From positions 1 through 64,000 of the forward strand of contig NZ_FOSC01000011.1 in NCBI RefSeq assembly GCF_900114155.1: a DNA stretch of 64,000 nucleotides. The letters are read 5' to 3'. Of this stretch, positions 37,661 to 48,082 are shown one piece after another. Numbering within the stretch: the stretch's first letter is position 1; every line of letters begins with the position of its first letter. Below the pieces are notes generated by a model. That model saw only the letters and a list, made by a program, of their open reading frames with translations, was not told the origin of the DNA and ran no database searches. This DNA comes from Marinobacter persicus. GTDB taxonomy: Bacteria > Pseudomonadota > Gammaproteobacteria > Pseudomonadales > Oleiphilaceae. The position numbers and the translations under genes are program-made.

Positions 37661-38590
37661 ATGCATACAGCCATTACCATCGACGCACTAAAGGTGCTGG
37701 ACGCTATTGATCGCAAGGGCAGTTTTGCCGGTGCGGCGGCGGAATTGTTTCGGGTACCGTCGGCCATCAGCTACACGGTGCAGAAGCTGGAGGAGGATCT
37801 GGATATCCAGGTCTATGACCGGTCTGGTCATAAGGCCGCACTGACCCCGGCCGGGCGTTATTTGCTGAACGAGGGCCGGGCCCTGCTCGAGGCGGCAGAA
37901 AATCTGGCCCACACCACCCGACAGGTGGCACAGGGGTGGGAAACACGGCTGCGCATCGGTTTTAACTCGCTGATTCCCGCCGAATGCCTGTTCCCGGCTA
38001 TTGAGGATTTTTACCAACTGGGCGTACCGGTTGACGTGCAGGTCGTTGAGGAAGTGTTCGCCGGTGCCTGGGATGCCCTGCAAAGCCGGCGAGTAGACAT
38101 GATTGTTGGCGCCGATCAGCTCAGCAAGCCAGCAGGCGCTTTCACGACCAGGGCGCTGGGCGAAGTGCCTTTCGTATTTGCGGTGGCAGCCAGTCACCCT
38201 CTGGCATCAGCGCCGGAACCGCTGCCCAACTCAACGATTGCCCAATATCCGGCGGCAGTGGCCGCCGACACCTCCCGCTCCCTACCCCCGGGCAACGCTG
38301 GCATTTTCCAGCGTCAGCGCACACTCACAGTCAGTAATATTGACCAGAAAATTGCCGCACAGGAGGCCGGTCTGGGAGTGGGCTGGCTGCCGGAACCACG
38401 AATCCGTGAGCAACTGGCCAAGGGCACCCTGGTGGCCAAATCCGTGGAAGAAGCCCGGGCTCCCATCAGCATTCACCTGGCCAAGCACTCCGATGACCAG
38501 GGCAAGGCTCTGATGTGGTTCTGGGACCGGCTCAGCCAGGACTCACAGCTGACACAATGGGCCAGGCCACCACGGTCAGAACAGACATAA
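37661..38590 (+). CDS. LysR family transcriptional regulator
   Basis: 309 residues. An N-terminal winged helix-turn-helix (about 8-66: LKVLDAIDRKGSFAGAAAELFRVPSAISYTVQKLEEDL) is followed by a periplasmic-binding-protein-like effector domain. LysR regulators often control the divergent neighbour, here the glutathionyl-hydroquinone reductase-like gene; that link is inference. The effector cannot be told from sequence. Confidence 0.92.
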   Translation: MHTAITIDALKVLDAIDRKGSFAGAAAELFRVPSAISYTVQKLEEDLDIQVYDRSGHKAALTPAGRYLLNEGRALLEAAENLAHTTRQVAQGWETRLRIGFNSLIPAECLFPAIEDFYQLGVPVDVQVVEEVFAGAWDALQSRRVDMIVGADQLSKPAGAFTTRALGEVPFVFAVAASHPLASAPEPLPNSTIAQYPAAVAADTSRSLPPGNAGIFQRQRTLTVSNIDQKIAAQEAGLGVGWLPEPRIREQLAKGTLVAKSVEEARAPISIHLAKHSDDQGKALMWFWDRLSQDSQLTQWARPPRSEQT

Positions 38591-38618
38591 AAAAGCCGGG
38601 CATCCCGCCCGGCTTTTT
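38590..38618. terminator. bidirectional terminator after the LysR gene
   Basis: Perfect stem AAAAAGCCGGGC (38590-38601) / GCCCGGCTTTTT (38607-38618) with a 5-base loop. It serves the LysR gene and, on the other strand, the DUF2057 gene ending at 38643. Confidence 0.9.
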
Positions 38619-38642
38619 GCTTGCTGAATTCGCTGTCGCGAC

Positions 38643-39293
38643 TTACTCGAAAGCCCAGCGCAGGAAAGAACGCTTCTCTTCTTCGGTCGCATCCGCCCAG
38701 ATGGCCTTCAATTGCTCGAGGGTATCGCCCCCCGCAGAAGCGCCGCCACTGCTGCCCGCGGAAGACACGGGTATCGGAGTACGGGCCGGAGCCACTTGCG
38801 ACTTGCCATCCCATTTGCTGGAGCGAGCCACCGTGTCGCCCTCAGCGGTGACAATGTCGGCGGAGAATTCGTCCATCAGTGCCTCGGCTTCCCGGCGATT
38901 GGCCGGTTCATCGTAAGAGAAGGTGTAGGCCTGGCCGGCTTCCGCCTCGAAGCGGGCCACTTGCGGCTCGCTTTCAACGGTGTGCACCTTGGATTCACCA
39001 TTATCCACCACGCCAGCCTTGGCCCAGATAGTTTTGTAAGTGAAAACCACCTCGTTCTCGCCCGGCAACAGGCCATAATCCAGTGTCAGGTCGTCAATCA
39101 GATAGGTGGTCAGGCTCTGGCCGTTCACACTCATCACCTGAATTTCTCCAGGAGCGGTCAAAACCGCCGGGTTTGTCGCCTCCTGCGGGTTGCCTTCCCA
39201 GGTATTGATTCGAGCAGCAGAGGAAGCGCAGCCTACCAACACCACACTGGCCAGAAGTGCTGCCAATTTGAACAATCTTGAAACCTGACACAT
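38643..39293 (-). CDS. DUF2057-type lipoprotein
   Basis: 216 residues starting MCQVSRLFKLAALLASVVLVGC, a lipoprotein signal with the modified Cys at residue 22. The body fits the DUF2057/YccT group (IQVMSVNGQSLTTYLIDDLTLDYGLLPGENEVVFTYKTIW), whose function is unknown. A serine/glycine linker (about 175-190) precedes a short helical tail with WADATEEEKRSFLRWAFE, which may be a small extra module. ATG 39293 is chosen, with GGAG upstream; a TTG at 39314 is the only other option. No operon partner. Confidence 0.8.
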   Translation of the reverse strand: MCQVSRLFKLAALLASVVLVGCASSAARINTWEGNPQEATNPAVLTAPGEIQVMSVNGQSLTTYLIDDLTLDYGLLPGENEVVFTYKTIWAKAGVVDNGESKVHTVESEPQVARFEAEAGQAYTFSYDEPANRREAEALMDEFSADIVTAEGDTVARSSKWDGKSQVAPARTPIPVSSAGSSGGASAGGDTLEQLKAIWADATEEEKRSFLRWAFE

Positions 39294-39408
39294 ACTCTTT
39301 AAGCTCCTTTTCAACGAATAGACTTCTAATAATCACACAGAACCGGCCCGGCTCCACAAACTTGTCATGCTGCCCTAAGCGTATACCAAATCGGGCCCGG
39401 GAGACACC

Positions 39409-39612
39409 ATGGAGATGCAACAAAGAGCCGGCGAACAAGGATCGGTGCCATTTCGGAGCAACCGTTTTTTCTGCGTTGGCAACAAATGGTATTTCACCAC
39501 CCGAGAAGGCTTTGACAGCGGCCCGTTTGCATCAAGGGAACGGGCCGAACAGGGCCTTCGCCGTTTTCTGCAGGTAGTCCAGATGCTGCCGGAGGAAAAG
39601 CGCCTGCATTAA
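39409..39612 (+). CDS. small DUF6316-like protein
   Basis: 67 residues, no signal peptide. The centre RFFCVGNKWYFTTREGFDSGPFASRERAEQGLRRFL resembles the DUF6316 group of small proteins in pseudomonads and relatives, with function unknown. A ribosome site GGGAG lies five bases before the ATG. Its stop overlaps the pgpA stop by four bases in convergent orientation. Confidence 0.75.
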   Translation: MEMQQRAGEQGSVPFRSNRFFCVGNKWYFTTREGFDSGPFASRERAEQGLRRFLQVVQMLPEEKRLH

Positions 39613-40163
39613 ACGATAAACGGCATAAGCCAGAAGTCGATGGCCCACAAACAACCCAGCGCCATGAAACCAGCCACAATATCATCGACCATAATGCCCG
39701 TGCCGCCGGGCAGGTGTTTGTCCAGCCAACTGATGGGCCAGGGTTTGACGATATCGAACAGCCGGAACAGCATGAACGCCATCAACACGCCATAAATATC
39801 GTCCGGTATTAACGCCAGCGCAATCCACATGCCGGCAAATTCGTCCCAGACAATACCGCCGTGATCATGCACTTTCAGATCACGGGCGGTCTTGCCACAC
39901 AGCCATATACCGATCACACAGGCCAAAACCACCACCAGCCAGTAGAAAGGCTGTGGCAGCCAGGCAAACAGATACCAGACCGGAATGGCGGCCAGGCTCC
40001 CCCAGGTACCTGGCGCGCGGGCGGCCGCTCCGCTGCCGAAACCGAAGGCCAGCAGGTGCACAGGATCACGCAAAAAACCCGGCGGCAAAATAGCCTGCGG
40101 GACATCCGGCTCCAGGGCGGGGTCGCTGGCGTGCTTGGTGGAAGAGTCTTTATGATCGGTCAA
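39609..40163 (-). CDS. pgpA: phosphatidylglycerophosphatase A
   Basis: Dephosphorylates phosphatidylglycerophosphate to phosphatidylglycerol in the inner membrane. 184 residues; the core has GFGSGAAARAPGTWGSLAAIP, HDHGGIVWDEFAGMWIAL and GGTGIMVDDIVAGFMA, the conserved acidic active-site elements, and four hydrophobic stretches. An extra N-terminal part of about 30 residues is hydrophilic. Its ATG overlaps the thiL stop (40160-40163), as in the conserved nusB-thiL-pgpA string. Confidence 0.94.
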   Translation of the reverse strand: MTDHKDSSTKHASDPALEPDVPQAILPPGFLRDPVHLLAFGFGSGAAARAPGTWGSLAAIPVWYLFAWLPQPFYWLVVVLACVIGIWLCGKTARDLKVHDHGGIVWDEFAGMWIALALIPDDIYGVLMAFMLFRLFDIVKPWPISWLDKHLPGGTGIMVDDIVAGFMALGCLWAIDFWLMPFIV

Positions 40164-41110
40164 ACGTCACTCCCGAAATGATCAAATCCTGCTTTGGCGG
40201 CTATCCGTGGTGCACCCTCCAATCGCAACCCGGGTTGCGGTTCGATGCGCCCGATCACTGTGAGTTCCTGCTTCACGGGGTCCGGCAACTGCGACCATTG
40301 TTCCTGCCCGATGGTGATGCATAGCTGATAGTCATCACCGGCGGTCAGCGCCAGCTCCAGCGCCTGTTCGCCCCGGACCTGCCGGAGCGCCGCACTGACA
40401 GGGAGGTCTTGGGCGTTTATCCGGGCGCCGACCCCGGAGGCTTGCAGAATATGCTGCAAATCCGCCAGCAACCCATCGGAAATGTCGATAGCCGCCGAGG
40501 CCCGGCCAACCAGCTGTTGGCCCAGGAACAGGCGGGGTTCCGGGAAATGATAACGGGACAGCACCTGCTGTTGAACCGCAGAAGGCTCCGGTGCAGCGAG
40601 AAAGTCCAGAGCAGCTCCGGCATCTCCCAGCGTGCCAGACACACACACCAGGTCTCCGGATTGCGCGCCATTGCGGCGCAAACCGGTTCCGGTCGCGACA
40701 GTGCCATGAACCTGAAGGGTAACCGTTAATGGGCCACGGGTGGTATCGCCACCGGCCAGCGCAATCCCAAACGCCTCACTGGCCCGGGCCAGGCCTCTGG
40801 CAAAACCGGCCAACCAGTTCTGGTCGGCTTCCGGCAAGGTCAACGCCAGGGTATAGCAAACCGGCATGGCCCCCATGGCTGCCAGGTCACTGGTGGCTAC
40901 TGCCAATGCCCGCCAGCCAAGGTACTCAGGATGATAATGTTCGGGGAAATGGACACCCTCGACCAGGGTATCGACAGAAAAAACCAGATCCCGACCCGGC
41001 GGCACGCGCTGGATAGCACAATCGTCACCGGGACCGAGAATCAGCTGATCGGTGACGGCTCTATCGGCCAGTGGCTGGAAAAACTGCCGGATCAGCTCAA
41101 ACTCACCCAT
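40160..41110 (-). CDS. thiL: thiamine-monophosphate kinase
   Basis: Makes the active cofactor thiamine diphosphate, which acetolactate synthase in this window uses. 316 residues: MGEFELIRQFF, GPGDDCAI and SVDTLVEGVHFP (metal/ATP aspartates), LGWRALAVATSDLAAMGA, ALAGGDTTRGP and IDISDGLLADL are all present. Fourteen bases after nusB. Confidence 0.95.
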   Translation of the reverse strand: MGEFELIRQFFQPLADRAVTDQLILGPGDDCAIQRVPPGRDLVFSVDTLVEGVHFPEHYHPEYLGWRALAVATSDLAAMGAMPVCYTLALTLPEADQNWLAGFARGLARASEAFGIALAGGDTTRGPLTVTLQVHGTVATGTGLRRNGAQSGDLVCVSGTLGDAGAALDFLAAPEPSAVQQQVLSRYHFPEPRLFLGQQLVGRASAAIDISDGLLADLQHILQASGVGARINAQDLPVSAALRQVRGEQALELALTAGDDYQLCITIGQEQWSQLPDPVKQELTVIGRIEPQPGLRLEGAPRIAAKAGFDHFGSDV

Positions 41111-41124
41111 TCACAACCACCCGA

Positions 41125-41598
41125 TCAGCGCGGGCGGGTTTCCGCCATGCGCAGGCGGCGGCTGAGTTTATCCAGAATGCTGTTAACAAACTTGTGCCCT
41201 TCGGTACCACCAAAACGCTTGGCCATTTCGATGCCCTCGTTAATCACGACCTTGTACGGCACATCAACCCGGTGCTTCAGCTCGTAGGTGCCCAAGCGCA
41301 CAATCGCCAGCTCGATCGGGTCCACTTCTTTCAGGGGACGGTCCAGATAAGGCTCCAGCAACCGGTCCAGCTCAGCCTGCTCGCGGTGAACGCCGCGCAG
41401 CAGGTCCCGAAAATACATCTGGTCAACTTTGCTCATGTCGTTATCGACCATGAACTCAGCCTCAATATCAGACACCGGCGTTTTGCTGTAATGCCGGTGA
41501 TACAGCGCCTGCATGGCCAGAGCCCGGGCACGGCGACGGTCGCCGGCTTTTGGTTTGTTGCTCGTTGGCTGGGGGGTATTTTCGTCTGCTTCGCTCAT
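41125..41598 (-). CDS. nusB: transcription antitermination factor NusB
   Basis: 157 residues; all-helical RNA-binding protein that joins NusE at boxA of rRNA leaders, such as the site at 107-118. The core starts RRRARALAMQALYHRHY after an unstructured N-terminal 20 residues, and ends LAIVRLGTYELKHRVDVPYKVVINEGIEMAKRFGGTEGHKFVNSILDKL. ATG overlaps the ribH stop by one base (TAATG). Confidence 0.95.
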   Translation of the reverse strand: MSEADENTPQPTSNKPKAGDRRRARALAMQALYHRHYSKTPVSDIEAEFMVDNDMSKVDQMYFRDLLRGVHREQAELDRLLEPYLDRPLKEVDPIELAIVRLGTYELKHRVDVPYKVVINEGIEMAKRFGGTEGHKFVNSILDKLSRRLRMAETRPR

Positions 41599-42074
41599 TA
41601 CTCACCCAACTTCTTGAACAGACTAACCATTTCCAGGGCGGTAATGGCGGCTTCGGCACCCTTGTTACCGGCTTTGGTGCCCGAGCGCTCGATGGCCTGT
41701 TCGATGGAATCCACCGTCAGCACACCAAAGCTCACCGGCACATCGGAGTCCAGGCTGACCGCACCCAGACCACTGGAGGCTTCGCCGGCCACGTAATCAA
41801 AATGCGGGGTACCACCACGAATCACGGCACCCAGGGCAATCACAGCATCATACTCAGTGGTTTCCGCCACACGCTTGACCGCCAGCGGCATTTCATACGC
41901 TCCGGGCACACGCACGATGGTAATGTCATCTTTGGAGATGCCATGGCGCAACAGGGTATCAACGGCACCGTCCACCAGGCTTTCCACCACGAAACCGTTG
42001 AACCGGCCCACCACCAGGGCATAGCGACCGCTGCACTGGGTAAAATCACCTTCAATTACTTTAATATCGTTCAT
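41598..42074 (-). CDS. ribH: 6,7-dimethyl-8-ribityllumazine synthase
   Basis: Penultimate riboflavin step, joining the ribB product to the pyrimidine from ribD. 158 residues from ATG 42074 ([13 protein letters not shown]), with AAGAG upstream; GTG 42083 and ATG 42080 are in frame. Substrate motifs: [48 protein letters not shown]. Overlaps or abuts ribBX. Confidence 0.96.
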   Translation of the reverse strand: MNDIKVIEGDFTQCSGRYALVVGRFNGFVVESLVDGAVDTLLRHGISKDDITIVRVPGAYEMPLAVKRVAETTEYDAVIALGAVIRGGTPHFDYVAGEASSGLGAVSLDSDVPVSFGVLTVDSIEQAIERSGTKAGNKGAEAAITALEMVSLFKKLGE

Positions 42075-42079
42075 CACCA

Positions 42080-43195
42080 TCACTCTTGCGAATAGGGTAC
42101 ATATTCCACCACTTCCAGGTCGAAACCGGAAATCGCGGAGAATTTCACCGGCGGGCTCAACAGACGCATTTTACCAACGCCAATGTCCCGCAGAATCTGC
42201 GAGCCGGTACCCACGGTAAAGTAAACGCCGGAACCACCCTTGGAGGAGGCAGCCTGGTCCCGATCGAAAAACTCGTGAATCCGGTCTTCAAGGTTGTAGC
42301 TGTCTTCCGCGCTGTTGAGCAGCACCACGACGCCCTGCCCTTCTTCAGCCACTTTCTCCAGCGCATGGTGAAGCGGCCAGCTGCGTGAATCCTTGCGGCG
42401 CGCGCCCAGCAGATCACGCAGGGTATCGGTAATGTGCACGCGCACGAAGGTAGGCTGGTCCGGGCGTATGTCGCCCATCACCATGGCCAGGTGGGTCGCG
42501 CCCTGAATGTTGTCGCGATAGGTACGCAGGGTGAACACGCCGTATTCGGTATCCAGCTTGTTCTCTTCCACGCACTCCACGGTTTTCTCGTTCAGGGTAC
42601 GGTAGTGAATCAAATCGGCGATGGTGCCGATTTTCAGGTCATGCTCTTCGGCAAACCGCTCCAGATCTTCCCGGCGGGCCATGGAGCCGTCATCGTTCAT
42701 GATCTCGCAAATCACGCCGGCCGGCTCGCAGCCGGCCAGTGATGCCAGATCACAGGACGCTTCGGTGTGGCCGGCACGGCTCAGCACACCGCCCGGGTCG
42801 GCCATCAGAGGGAAAATGTGACCCGGCTGCACCAGATCGGACGCCTTGGCATCACGGGCAACCGCAGCCTGCACCGTACGGGCGCGGTCAGCGGCGGAGA
42901 TACCGGTGGTCACGCCCTCGGCCGCCTCAATCGACAGGGTGAATTTGGTGCCAAAGCCGGAAGCATTCTGGTGCACCATCAGGGGCAGCTCCAGTTGCTC
43001 GCAGCGCTCCCGGGTCATGGGCATGCAGATCAGGCCACGGCCAAATCGGGCCATGAAATTGATGGCCTCGGCGCTGCAATGCTCGGCAGCCATGACCAGA
43101 TCACCTTCGTTTTCACGGTCTTCATCATCCATCAGGATAACCATCTTGCCCTGACGGATATCTTCGATGATCTCTTCAATACTGTTCAGTGCCAT
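42080..43195 (-). CDS. ribB: 3,4-dihydroxy-2-butanone-4-phosphate synthase with degenerate GTP cyclohydrolase II-like domain (RibBX type)
   Basis: The N-terminal domain (to about residue 200) is intact Rib[46 protein letters not shown] and [11 protein letters not shown]. The C-terminal ~165 residues align with GTP cyclohydrolase II, but the zinc and catalytic region is gone: where RibA has its cysteine motif this protein reads [20 protein letters not shown] with no cysteines. This matches the RibBX variants known in proteobacteria, where only RibB activity remains. A separate ribA is expected elsewhere. ATG 43195 is chosen over GTG 43207. Confidence 0.92.
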   Translation of the reverse strand: MALNSIEEIIEDIRQGKMVILMDDEDRENEGDLVMAAEHCSAEAINFMARFGRGLICMPMTRERCEQLELPLMVHQNASGFGTKFTLSIEAAEGVTTGISAADRARTVQAAVARDAKASDLVQPGHIFPLMADPGGVLSRAGHTEASCDLASLAGCEPAGVICEIMNDDGSMARREDLERFAEEHDLKIGTIADLIHYRTLNEKTVECVEENKLDTEYGVFTLRTYRDNIQGATHLAMVMGDIRPDQPTFVRVHITDTLRDLLGARRKDSRSWPLHHALEKVAEEGQGVVVLLNSAEDSYNLEDRIHEFFDRDQAASSKGGSGVYFTVGTGSQILRDIGVGKMRLLSPPVKFSAISGFDLEVVEYVPYSQE

Positions 43196-43256
43196 AGGTT
43201 TGTGCACCCTGCCTTTCCAGCGGCGGCAACGACCACCGGGAAAATGAATGGAACGG

Positions 43257-44372
43257 TTAGCGGCGGGCGAGAATCAGGCGCTGATCCTCACCCACCTGAC
43301 GGCGATCCAGTACAGTCCACTGTATCTTGTCAGCCATGGTTTCGATGGGCAGATGCGCCGTGGGCCGCCCGGTGCTGCCCAGAAACACCGGTGCCTGGTA
43401 TAGCCAGAGTTCATCCACCAGGTTCTGGCCGATAAAGGTGCCGGCCAGCGTCGGCCCGGCCTCCACCAGCACCTCGTTGATACCCAGCTCGCCGAGGGCA
43501 TCCAGCAACTCGGCCACATCCACGCCGTTGTCTTTCCAGGCGACACCAGTGAGGCTGACACCCAGTGCCGCCAGATCCTGCGCCGGACCGGTGGCCAGCG
43601 TGGAGCTGGCGCAGAATACCTGAACATTGCCGCCGCGAAGAATACGGGAAACTGACGGTGTACGGGCATCCCTGTCGGCAATTACCCGTAGCGGCTGACG
43701 GGAGGGTTCGGTGGCGTCGCCGATGTCGCCCATCTCCTCCCGGCGCACGTTCAGGGACGGGTCGTCGGCCAGCACAGTCCCCACACCGGTCAGCACCGCA
43801 TCGCTCAGAGCCCGCAGACGCTGCACATCCCGCCGGGCTTCCGGGCCGGTAATCCACTGGCTCTCGCCGGAGGCCATGGCCGTGCGCCCATCAAGACTGG
43901 CAGCCATTTTCAGGCGCACCCAGGGGCGACCGGTGGTCATGCGCTTCATAAACCCCGGATTCAGGCGCGCCGCTTCCTGCTCCATCAGACCTTCGTGCAC
44001 CCGAATGCCCGCTTCCCGCAGCATGTCCAGCCCCCGGCCGGATACCGATGGGTTGGGGTCACGCACAGCGGCGAATACCTGGGAAACCCCGGCATCAATC
44101 AGCGCCTTGGCGCATGGCGGCGTGCGGCCGTAATGGCTACAGGGTTCCAGAGTGATGTAGGCCCGGGCGCCCCGGGCCTGGTCACCGGCCCGGCTCAGCG
44201 CCCGCACCTCGGCATGGGCCTCGCCGGCACGCTCGTGCCAACCTTCACCGACAATACGATTGCCCCGGGCAATGACGCAGCCCACCCGCGGATTGGGGTG
44301 AGTTGAATAACGCCCCCGCCAAGCCAGTTGAATGGCCCGGGCCATCATCGCCCGGTCACGGTCCAGAATCAT
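43257..44372 (-). CDS. ribD: bifunctional pyrimidine deaminase/reductase RibD
   Basis: Deaminates and then reduces the GTP-derived pyrimidine in riboflavin synthesis. The N-terminal deaminase has zinc ligands His53 and Glu55 (AHAEVRAL) plus Cys78 and Cys87 ([15 protein letters not shown]). The C-terminal reductase domain begins [23 protein letters not shown]. 371 residues. ATG overlaps the nrdR stop by four bases. It is followed directly by ribBX, with 61 bases and no riboflavin synthase gene. Confidence 0.95.
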   Translation of the reverse strand: MILDRDRAMMARAIQLAWRGRYSTHPNPRVGCVIARGNRIVGEGWHERAGEAHAEVRALSRAGDQARGARAYITLEPCSHYGRTPPCAKALIDAGVSQVFAAVRDPNPSVSGRGLDMLREAGIRVHEGLMEQEAARLNPGFMKRMTTGRPWVRLKMAASLDGRTAMASGESQWITGPEARRDVQRLRALSDAVLTGVGTVLADDPSLNVRREEMGDIGDATEPSRQPLRVIADRDARTPSVSRILRGGNVQVFCASSTLATGPAQDLAALGVSLTGVAWKDNGVDVAELLDALGELGINEVLVEAGPTLAGTFIGQNLVDELWLYQAPVFLGSTGRPTAHLPIETMADKIQWTVLDRRQVGEDQRLILARR

Positions 44373-44887
44373 GACTTGCCTTTGTCCACGGGTTGGTCTG
44401 CCAGTGCCCGGGCCACATCTGCGGCGGCTTCACCATCACCCTGTGAGAGCCGCTCAATCTCTTCCTTGAACTCATTAATGTCCTGAAAGCTGCGGTAGAC
44501 AGACGCAAAACGCACGTAGGCCACCTGATCAAGCTGGCGCAGCTCGGTCATCACTTCTTCACCCAGACGCATGGATTTCACTTCCCGCTCGCCGGTGGCA
44601 CGCAAGCGATAGCGAATACGATTCAGGGCGGCATCGATCTGTTCGATGCTGACCGGCCGCTTTTCGAGGGCTTTCATCAAACCGGCCCGCAGCTTTTCTT
44701 CATCGAATGGCTGACGGGTGCCATCCTGCTTGACCACACGCGGCATCACCAGCTCGGCGGTTTCGAAGGTCGTGAAGCGCTCGTGACAGGTCAAACACTC
44801 CCTGCGGCGACGCACCTGGTCGCCCTCGGCCACCAGGCGTGAATCGATCACCTTGGTTTCGGCTTCACCACAGAAAGGACAATGCAT
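44369..44887 (-). CDS. nrdR: transcriptional repressor NrdR
   Basis: Represses ribonucleotide reductase genes according to ATP/dATP levels. 172 residues: zinc ribbon CPFC...CLTC (Cys3, 6, 31, 34), then an ATP-cone ([36 protein letters not shown]). The C-terminal tail after about residue 150 is a low-complexity extension. Sits between glyA and ribD, as in many gammaproteobacteria. Confidence 0.96.
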   Translation of the reverse strand: MHCPFCGEAETKVIDSRLVAEGDQVRRRRECLTCHERFTTFETAELVMPRVVKQDGTRQPFDEEKLRAGLMKALEKRPVSIEQIDAALNRIRYRLRATGEREVKSMRLGEEVMTELRQLDQVAYVRFASVYRSFQDINEFKEEIERLSQGDGEAAADVARALADQPVDKGKS

Positions 44888-44958
44888 AACCTGAACTCCG
44901 GAAAGAATGCGCCCGGTGGGCGCTTAGCAGCGGCCCCGGGCAAAAGCGTTCACCTGCC

Positions 44959-46212
44959 TCAGCCGTAAACCGGCAGGCGACCGCATACGGCCTCAACCTG
45001 CTCGCGCACGCGGGCGATGACGGTTTCGTCTTCAAGGTTGTCGAGGATGTCACACATCCAGCCGGCCAGATCACGGCACTCGGCTTCCTTGAAACCGCGA
45101 GTGGTCACCGCCGGGGTACCGATGCGCAGGCCGGAAGTGACAAACGGCGAACGCGGATCGTTCGGAACGGCGTTCTTGTTCACGGTAATGTGAGCCTTGC
45201 CCAGAGCGGCGTCGGCATCTTTACCGGTGATGTCCTGCTTGATCAGGCTGACCAGGAACAGATGGTTTTTGGTGCCACCGGAAACCACGTCAAAGCCGCG
45301 CTCAATGAAGACTTCCGCCATGGCAGCGGCGTTTTTGACCACTTGCTGCTGGTAGGCCTTGAACTCATCACTCATGGCCTCCTTGAAGCACACGGCCTTG
45401 GCGGCAATCACGTGCATCAGCGGGCCACCCTGACCGCCCGGGAAGACAGCAGAGTTCAGCTTCTTCTGCAGGTCGGCGTCGTCGCAGGCCAGAATCAGGC
45501 CACCGCGCGGGCCACGCAGCGTCTTGTGGGTGGTGGTCGCCACCACGTGTGCGTGAGGTACCGGGTCCGGGTATACGCCAGCGGCAACCAGGCCAGCCAC
45601 GTGCGCCATGTCAACAAACAGGTAGGCGCCCACTTTGTCCGCGATCTCGCGGAAGCGGGCAAAATTCAGTTCCTGGGAATAGGCGGAGAAGCCGGCAATG
45701 ATCATCTTCGGCTTGTGCTCGACAGCCAGTGCTTCCACTTCGTCGTAATCGATCAGCCCGGTTTCGTTATTGATGCCATACTGAACCGCGTTGTAGATCT
45801 TGCCGGAGAAGTTGACGCTGGCACCGTGGGTCAGGTGGCCACCGTGGGCAAGACTCATACCCAGCACGGTGTCGCCGGGCTTCAACAGGGCCATGAACAC
45901 CGCCGAGTTGGCCTGGGAGCCGGAGTGCGGCTGTACGTTGGCGTAAGCGGCTCCGAACAGTTCCTTGGCGCGCTCGATCGCCAGCTCTTCGGCCTTGTCG
46001 ACAAACTCGCAGCCACCGTAATAACGTTTGCCCGGGTAGCCTTCGGCGTACTTGTTGGTCAGCACGCTGCCCTGGGCTTCCATCACCCGCGGACTGGTGT
46101 AATTTTCGGACGCAATCAGCTCAATATGAACTTCCTGGCGGTTGCGCTCCGCTTCCATCGCGGTCCACAGTTCGTCGTCGTAACCGGCGATTTTCATATC
46201 ACGATTAAACAT
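44959..46212 (-). CDS. glyA: serine hydroxymethyltransferase
   Basis: PLP enzyme converting serine to glycine with transfer of a one-carbon unit to tetrahydrofolate. 417 residues; the PLP lysine is Lys230 in [13 protein letters not shown], and [38 protein letters not shown] is the invariant N-terminal block. A -10-like TAGAAT (complement of 46288-46293) lies about 76 bases upstream with no strong -35. Divergent from ettA. Confidence 0.97.
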   Translation of the reverse strand: MFNRDMKIAGYDDELWTAMEAERNRQEVHIELIASENYTSPRVMEAQGSVLTNKYAEGYPGKRYYGGCEFVDKAEELAIERAKELFGAAYANVQPHSGSQANSAVFMALLKPGDTVLGMSLAHGGHLTHGASVNFSGKIYNAVQYGINNETGLIDYDEVEALAVEHKPKMIIAGFSAYSQELNFARFREIADKVGAYLFVDMAHVAGLVAAGVYPDPVPHAHVVATTTHKTLRGPRGGLILACDDADLQKKLNSAVFPGGQGGPLMHVIAAKAVCFKEAMSDEFKAYQQQVVKNAAAMAEVFIERGFDVVSGGTKNHLFLVSLIKQDITGKDADAALGKAHITVNKNAVPNDPRSPFVTSGLRIGTPAVTTRGFKEAECRDLAGWMCDILDNLEDETVIARVREQVEAVCGRLPVYG

Positions 46213-46412
46213 GGGTGTGCTGCCTCTGTGTCATTGGCCGGCCCGGGCGGTGCAATCGCGCCCGGACTGTTGAAAATTTGGTGCGGCATTCTACCGCGAA
46301 AACGGGTTGAAAATCATCCTTTATTGCTATAGCTGGCCCGTTTCGCTACCTTACGTGGCTAATCCGCACATTGGTTTTCTTTACCTCCGACACATAGAGG
46401 ACACAGCCGGTT

Positions 46413-48074
46413 ATGGCCCAATACGTATACACGATGAATCGCGTGGGCAAGGTGGTTCCGCCCAAGCGTGAGATTCTTAAAGATATTTCCCTGAGCTTTT
46501 TCCCGGGCGCCAAGATCGGCGTGCTGGGCCTGAATGGCGCCGGTAAATCCACCCTGCTGCGCATCATGGCCGGCGTCGATACCGATTACATCGGCGAAGC
46601 CCGCCCGCAGCCCGGCATCAACGTGGGCTACCTGCCCCAGGAACCGGAGCTGGACGAGGAAAAAACCGTCAAGGAAATTGTTGACGAGTCTGTCGAGCAT
46701 GTTCACAACGCCCTGGCCGAGCTGGACCAGGTCTACGCCGCCTACGCCGAGCCGGACGCTGATTTCGACGCCCTGGCCCAGAAGCAGGGTGAGCTGGAGG
46801 CGATTATCCAGGCCACCGATGGCCATGACATCGAGCGTAAGATGGAAGTGGCGGCCGACGCCCTGCGCCTGCCACCCTGGGACCAGAAGGTAAAAGTCCT
46901 GTCCGGCGGTGAGCGCCGCCGGGTGGCCCTTTGCCGCCTGTTGCTGTCCGGTCCGGACATGCTGCTGCTGGACGAGCCCACCAACCACCTGGATGCCGAA
47001 TCCGTGGCCTGGCTCGAGCGCTTCCTGCACGACTACGACGGTACCGTGGTAGCCATCACCCACGACCGCTACTTCCTGGACAACGTGGCCGGCTGGATTC
47101 TGGAACTGGATCGCGGCCAGGGCATTCCGTTCGAAGGCAACTACAGCCAGTGGCTGGAGAACAAGGAGAAGCGCCTGGAAATGGAAGCCAAGCAAGAAGC
47201 TTCCCACCAGAAAGCCGTAAAACAGGAACTGGAGTGGGTGCGCTCCAACGCCAAGGGCCGCCAGTCCAAGAGCAAGGCCCGTCTGGCCCGCTTCGAGGAA
47301 ATGAGCTCCCAGGAATTCCAGAAGCGTAACGAAACCAACGAACTGTACATCCCGCCCGGACCGCGCCTGGGCAACAAGGTGATCGAGGTGGACGGCATCA
47401 GCAAGGCCTTTGAAGACCGCCTGTTGTACGAAGATGTGTCCTTCAGTGTGCCTCCGGGCGCGATCGTCGGCATCATCGGTGGTAACGGCGCCGGTAAATC
47501 CACCCTGTTCAAGATGATTGCCGGCTACGACAAGCCAAACTCCGGCGAGATCGTCGTGGGCGACACCGTGGAGCTGGCCTACGTGGACCAGTTGCGCGAC
47601 CTGGATGGCGACAAGACCGTCTGGGAAGAGCTGTCCGACGGCAACGACATCATCAAGGTGGGCAACTACGAGACGCCGTCCCGTGCCTACGTGGGTCGAT
47701 TCAACTTCAAGGGCAGCGACCAGCAGAAGCGGGTTGCCGACCTGTCCGGTGGTGAGCGCAACCGCCTGCACCTGGCCAAGCTACTGAAACAGGGCGGCAA
47801 CGTGCTGCTGCTGGACGAACCGACCAACGACCTGGACGTGGAAACCCTGCGCGCCCTGGAAGAAGCCCTGCTGAACTTCCCGGGCTCCGCGCTGGTGATC
47901 TCGCACGACCGGTGGTTCCTGGACCGTGTCGCCACCCACATCCTGGCGTTTGAGGACGACGGCGACGTGGTTTACTTCGAAGGCAACTTCACCGAGTACG
48001 ATGAAGACTTCAAGAAGCGCAAAGGGGATTCTGCGATGCAGCCCAAGCGCATGAAGTATAAAAAGCTCGCTTAA
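46413..48074 (+). CDS. ettA: energy-dependent translational throttle protein EttA (ABC-F ATPase)
   Basis: Ribosome-bound ATPase that gates the first peptide bond according to ATP/ADP. 553 residues with two ABC domains: Walker A GLNGAGKST near residue 40 and GGNGAGKST near 360, signatures LSGGERRRVALCRLLL and LSGGERNRLHLAKLLK, and Walker B LLLDEPTNHLD / LLLDEPTNDLD. The linker between them (about 240-300) is charged and helical, with the arm insertion typical of EttA. No membrane domain. Confidence 0.96.
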   Translation: MAQYVYTMNRVGKVVPPKREILKDISLSFFPGAKIGVLGLNGAGKSTLLRIMAGVDTDYIGEARPQPGINVGYLPQEPELDEEKTVKEIVDESVEHVHNALAELDQVYAAYAEPDADFDALAQKQGELEAIIQATDGHDIERKMEVAADALRLPPWDQKVKVLSGGERRRVALCRLLLSGPDMLLLDEPTNHLDAESVAWLERFLHDYDGTVVAITHDRYFLDNVAGWILELDRGQGIPFEGNYSQWLENKEKRLEMEAKQEASHQKAVKQELEWVRSNAKGRQSKSKARLARFEEMSSQEFQKRNETNELYIPPGPRLGNKVIEVDGISKAFEDRLLYEDVSFSVPPGAIVGIIGGNGAGKSTLFKMIAGYDKPNSGEIVVGDTVELAYVDQLRDLDGDKTVWEELSDGNDIIKVGNYETPSRAYVGRFNFKGSDQQKRVADLSGGERNRLHLAKLLKQGGNVLLLDEPTNDLDVETLRALEEALLNFPGSALVISHDRWFLDRVATHILAFEDDGDVVYFEGNFTEYDEDFKKRKGDSAMQPKRMKYKKLA

Positions 48075-48082
48075 CTCGCGCT

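Noticed and set aside
46213..46412. Riboswitch upstream of glyA
   Set aside because: The 200-base divergent gap shows no recognisable glycine, SAM or THF riboswitch core.
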